From positions 1 to 64,000 of the forward strand of contig DAIDGU010000013.1 in NCBI GenBank assembly GCA_027459785.1: a DNA stretch of 64,000 bases. Reading direction: 5' to 3'. Shown here piece by piece: positions 62,890-64,000 of the stretch. Both the position numbers and the translations under genes were made by a program. Under the pieces are notes generated by a model. It was not told the origin of the DNA. It saw only the letters and a program-made list of their open reading frames with translations, and did no database searches. Source of the stretch: Ktedonobacteria bacterium. Its GTDB lineage: Bacteria; Chloroflexota; Ktedonobacteria; Ktedonobacterales; JACDGC01. Position 1 is the stretch's first letter, and each line of letters begins with the position of its first letter.

Positions 62890-64000
62890 ATGTTTCGTCG
62901 CTCGCCGTCGCCGCCCACACCCTACGTCCTGGCGCTGGATGTCGGCACGTCGTCCGTCCGCGCGCTGCTCTGCGATGCCACCGGCCAGGCGATCCCCGGC
63001 CAGACGGCGCAGCAGACCTACGCGCCCCAGACCAGCACAGACGGCGCGAGTACCTTTGATCCTGCCATGCTGCTCACCGCAACGACGACCGTGATCGACG
63101 CCCTCCTGCATGGTGCCGGTAAACTGACGCATGAGATTCGCGCGGTGGCGCTGGATACGTTCTGGCACAGCCTCGTCGCGCTGGATGCCCAGGATGCGCC
63201 GCTGACGCCAGTTATCACCTGGGCCGACACACGACCTCGCCAGGCGGCACACGCCCTGCGCGCGGAACTCGACGCCGCCGCGTTGCATCAGCGCACCGGC
63301 GCACCGCTGCACGCCAGTTATTGGCCGGCCAAGCTGCGCTGGCTGGCAGACGCCCAGCCCACGGTTGTCGCCCATGCGGCGCAGTTCGTTTCCGTCGGCG
63401 AATACCTACACCGGCAATTTCTGGGCCGCTCGGTCTGCGCGCTCTGCATGGCGGCGGGGACGGGATTGCTGGCGACCCAGGCGCGGGCATGGGACGGCGA
63501 GCTGGTGGCGCTTTTGGGACTGCGTCCGACACAGTTGCCCCCGCTGGGCGATCTGGGCGATGCCCTCACCGGCCTCGCGCCGGACTACGCCCGCCGCTGG
63601 CCCGCGCTGGCGGCGGTGCCGTGGTTCCCGGCGCTGGGTGATGGTGCCACAGCGAACGTCGGTTCGGACTGCACGACGCCGGCACGGCTGGCGCTGACCG
63701 TCGGCACATCCAGCGCCATGCGCGTCGTCGCGCCTATGGATGCAAGCCCGCTGCCCGTCGGCCTGTGGCGCTATCTGCTGGACCGCGACCGCGCGGTGCT
63801 GGGCGGTGCGCTGAGCGAGGGGGGCAACCTGCTGGCCTGGCTCACGCGCACCTGCGGATTAGACGACCTGAACGCGGCGGAAGCACGCGCCGCGCAACTG
63901 CCGCCCGCCGCGCAGGGCATCGACGTGCTGCCCTTCATCGCTGGGGAACGCAGCCTCGGTTGGCACGACGACGCGCGACTGGTGATCAGCGGCATCACCG
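62890..64000 (+). CDS. FGGY-family carbohydrate kinase (gluconokinase-like), partial
   Basis: 370 codons are present before the window ends. The N-terminal phosphate-1 motif YVLALDVGTSSVRALLCD and the central LALTVGTSSAMRVV belong to the FGGY fold. VITWADTRPRQAA and HQRTGAPLHASYWPAKLRWL resemble gluconokinase/xylulokinase members. It phosphorylates a sugar or sugar acid with ATP. AAAGGA lies 8 nt before ATG 62890. The 3' end is outside the window. Confidence 0.83.
   Translation, partial: MFRRSPSPPTPYVLALDVGTSSVRALLCDATGQAIPGQTAQQTYAPQTSTDGASTFDPAMLLTATTTVIDALLHGAGKLTHEIRAVALDTFWHSLVALDAQDAPLTPVITWADTRPRQAAHALRAELDAAALHQRTGAPLHASYWPAKLRWLADAQPTVVAHAAQFVSVGEYLHRQFLGRSVCALCMAAGTGLLATQARAWDGELVALLGLRPTQLPPLGDLGDALTGLAPDYARRWPALAAVPWFPALGDGATANVGSDCTTPARLALTVGTSSAMRVVAPMDASPLPVGLWRYLLDRDRAVLGGALSEGGNLLAWLTRTCGLDDLNAAEARAAQLPPAAQGIDVLPFIAGERSLGWHDDARLVISGIT

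Overview
The window is a high-GC bacterial chromosome segment with about 50 supported genes on both strands and short intergenic gaps. Gene content suggests a member of the Chloroflexota (Ktedonobacteria-like). The pointers are a DUF4012 surface protein, an ECF sigma factor paired with a DUF5667 regulator, a vWA/PP2C/kinase locus, PKD and malectin surface proteins, and several families of short non-coding repeats between genes. This placement is an inference from gene families; no rRNA or tRNA gene was seen. The window opens in a possible gene remnant and ends inside a sugar kinase gene.

Layout. 0-10 kb: ribokinase, an MBL-fold/Rieske fusion, a chemoreceptor, a small membrane protein, an LPG-synthase-like (DUF2156) protein, a PKD surface protein and a DnaJ/zincin fusion. 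10-21.6 kb: a membrane sensor-like protein, a TPR lipoprotein-like protein, a murA-hypothetical-ribD operon (MurA has Asp in place of the catalytic Cys), glutamate dehydrogenase, phenylalanine hydroxylase behind a structured leader, a MocA-like nucleotidyltransferase, a membrane protein and a MarR regulator. 21.6-26.3 kb: one minus-strand operon encoding a zinc-ribbon membrane protein, a vWA protein, a PP2C phosphatase and a divergent kinase, which resembles the TerY-P phosphorylation triad. 26.4-31 kb: SnoaL-like protein, coiled-coil protein, small membrane protein/GNAT/hemB operon, threonine aldolase. 31-39 kb: FN3/malectin protein, ECF sigma with DUF5667 partner, DUF1015, an FAD oxidoreductase and a membrane-anchored unknown. 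39-52.4 kb: epimerase, Amt, ferredoxin-reductase-like protein, alpha/beta hydrolase, two unknown genes, a P450-MFS pair, an ABC-2 transporter coupled to a MazG-like gene, and a creatininase-hotdog pair. 52.4-59.1 kb: DUF4012 protein, then a lower-GC island with a tiny secreted-peptide gene and three related helical-repeat (TPR-like) genes. 59.2-64 kb: Lon protease, divergent GluQ-RS and an FGGY kinase.

The best candidate for an undescribed system is the lower-GC island at about 55.7-59.1 kb. It holds an exported 49-residue peptide with a strong ribosome site, a perfect 12-bp hairpin behind it, a consensus sigma-70 promoter, and three TPR-like proteins that share a motif with each other. The layout recalls peptide/TPR-receptor signalling (Rap-Phr/RRNPP type), but no HTH domain is visible. 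A second recurring theme is non-coding repeats. One family is a MITE-like element with TATACC-type ends built around an ACAGACAGGAATGTCTGT palindrome. Others are a large hairpin element, CACGAA repeats and a GGGCGACCAC repeat. One repeat unit forms part of the 3' coding end of the PKD gene.
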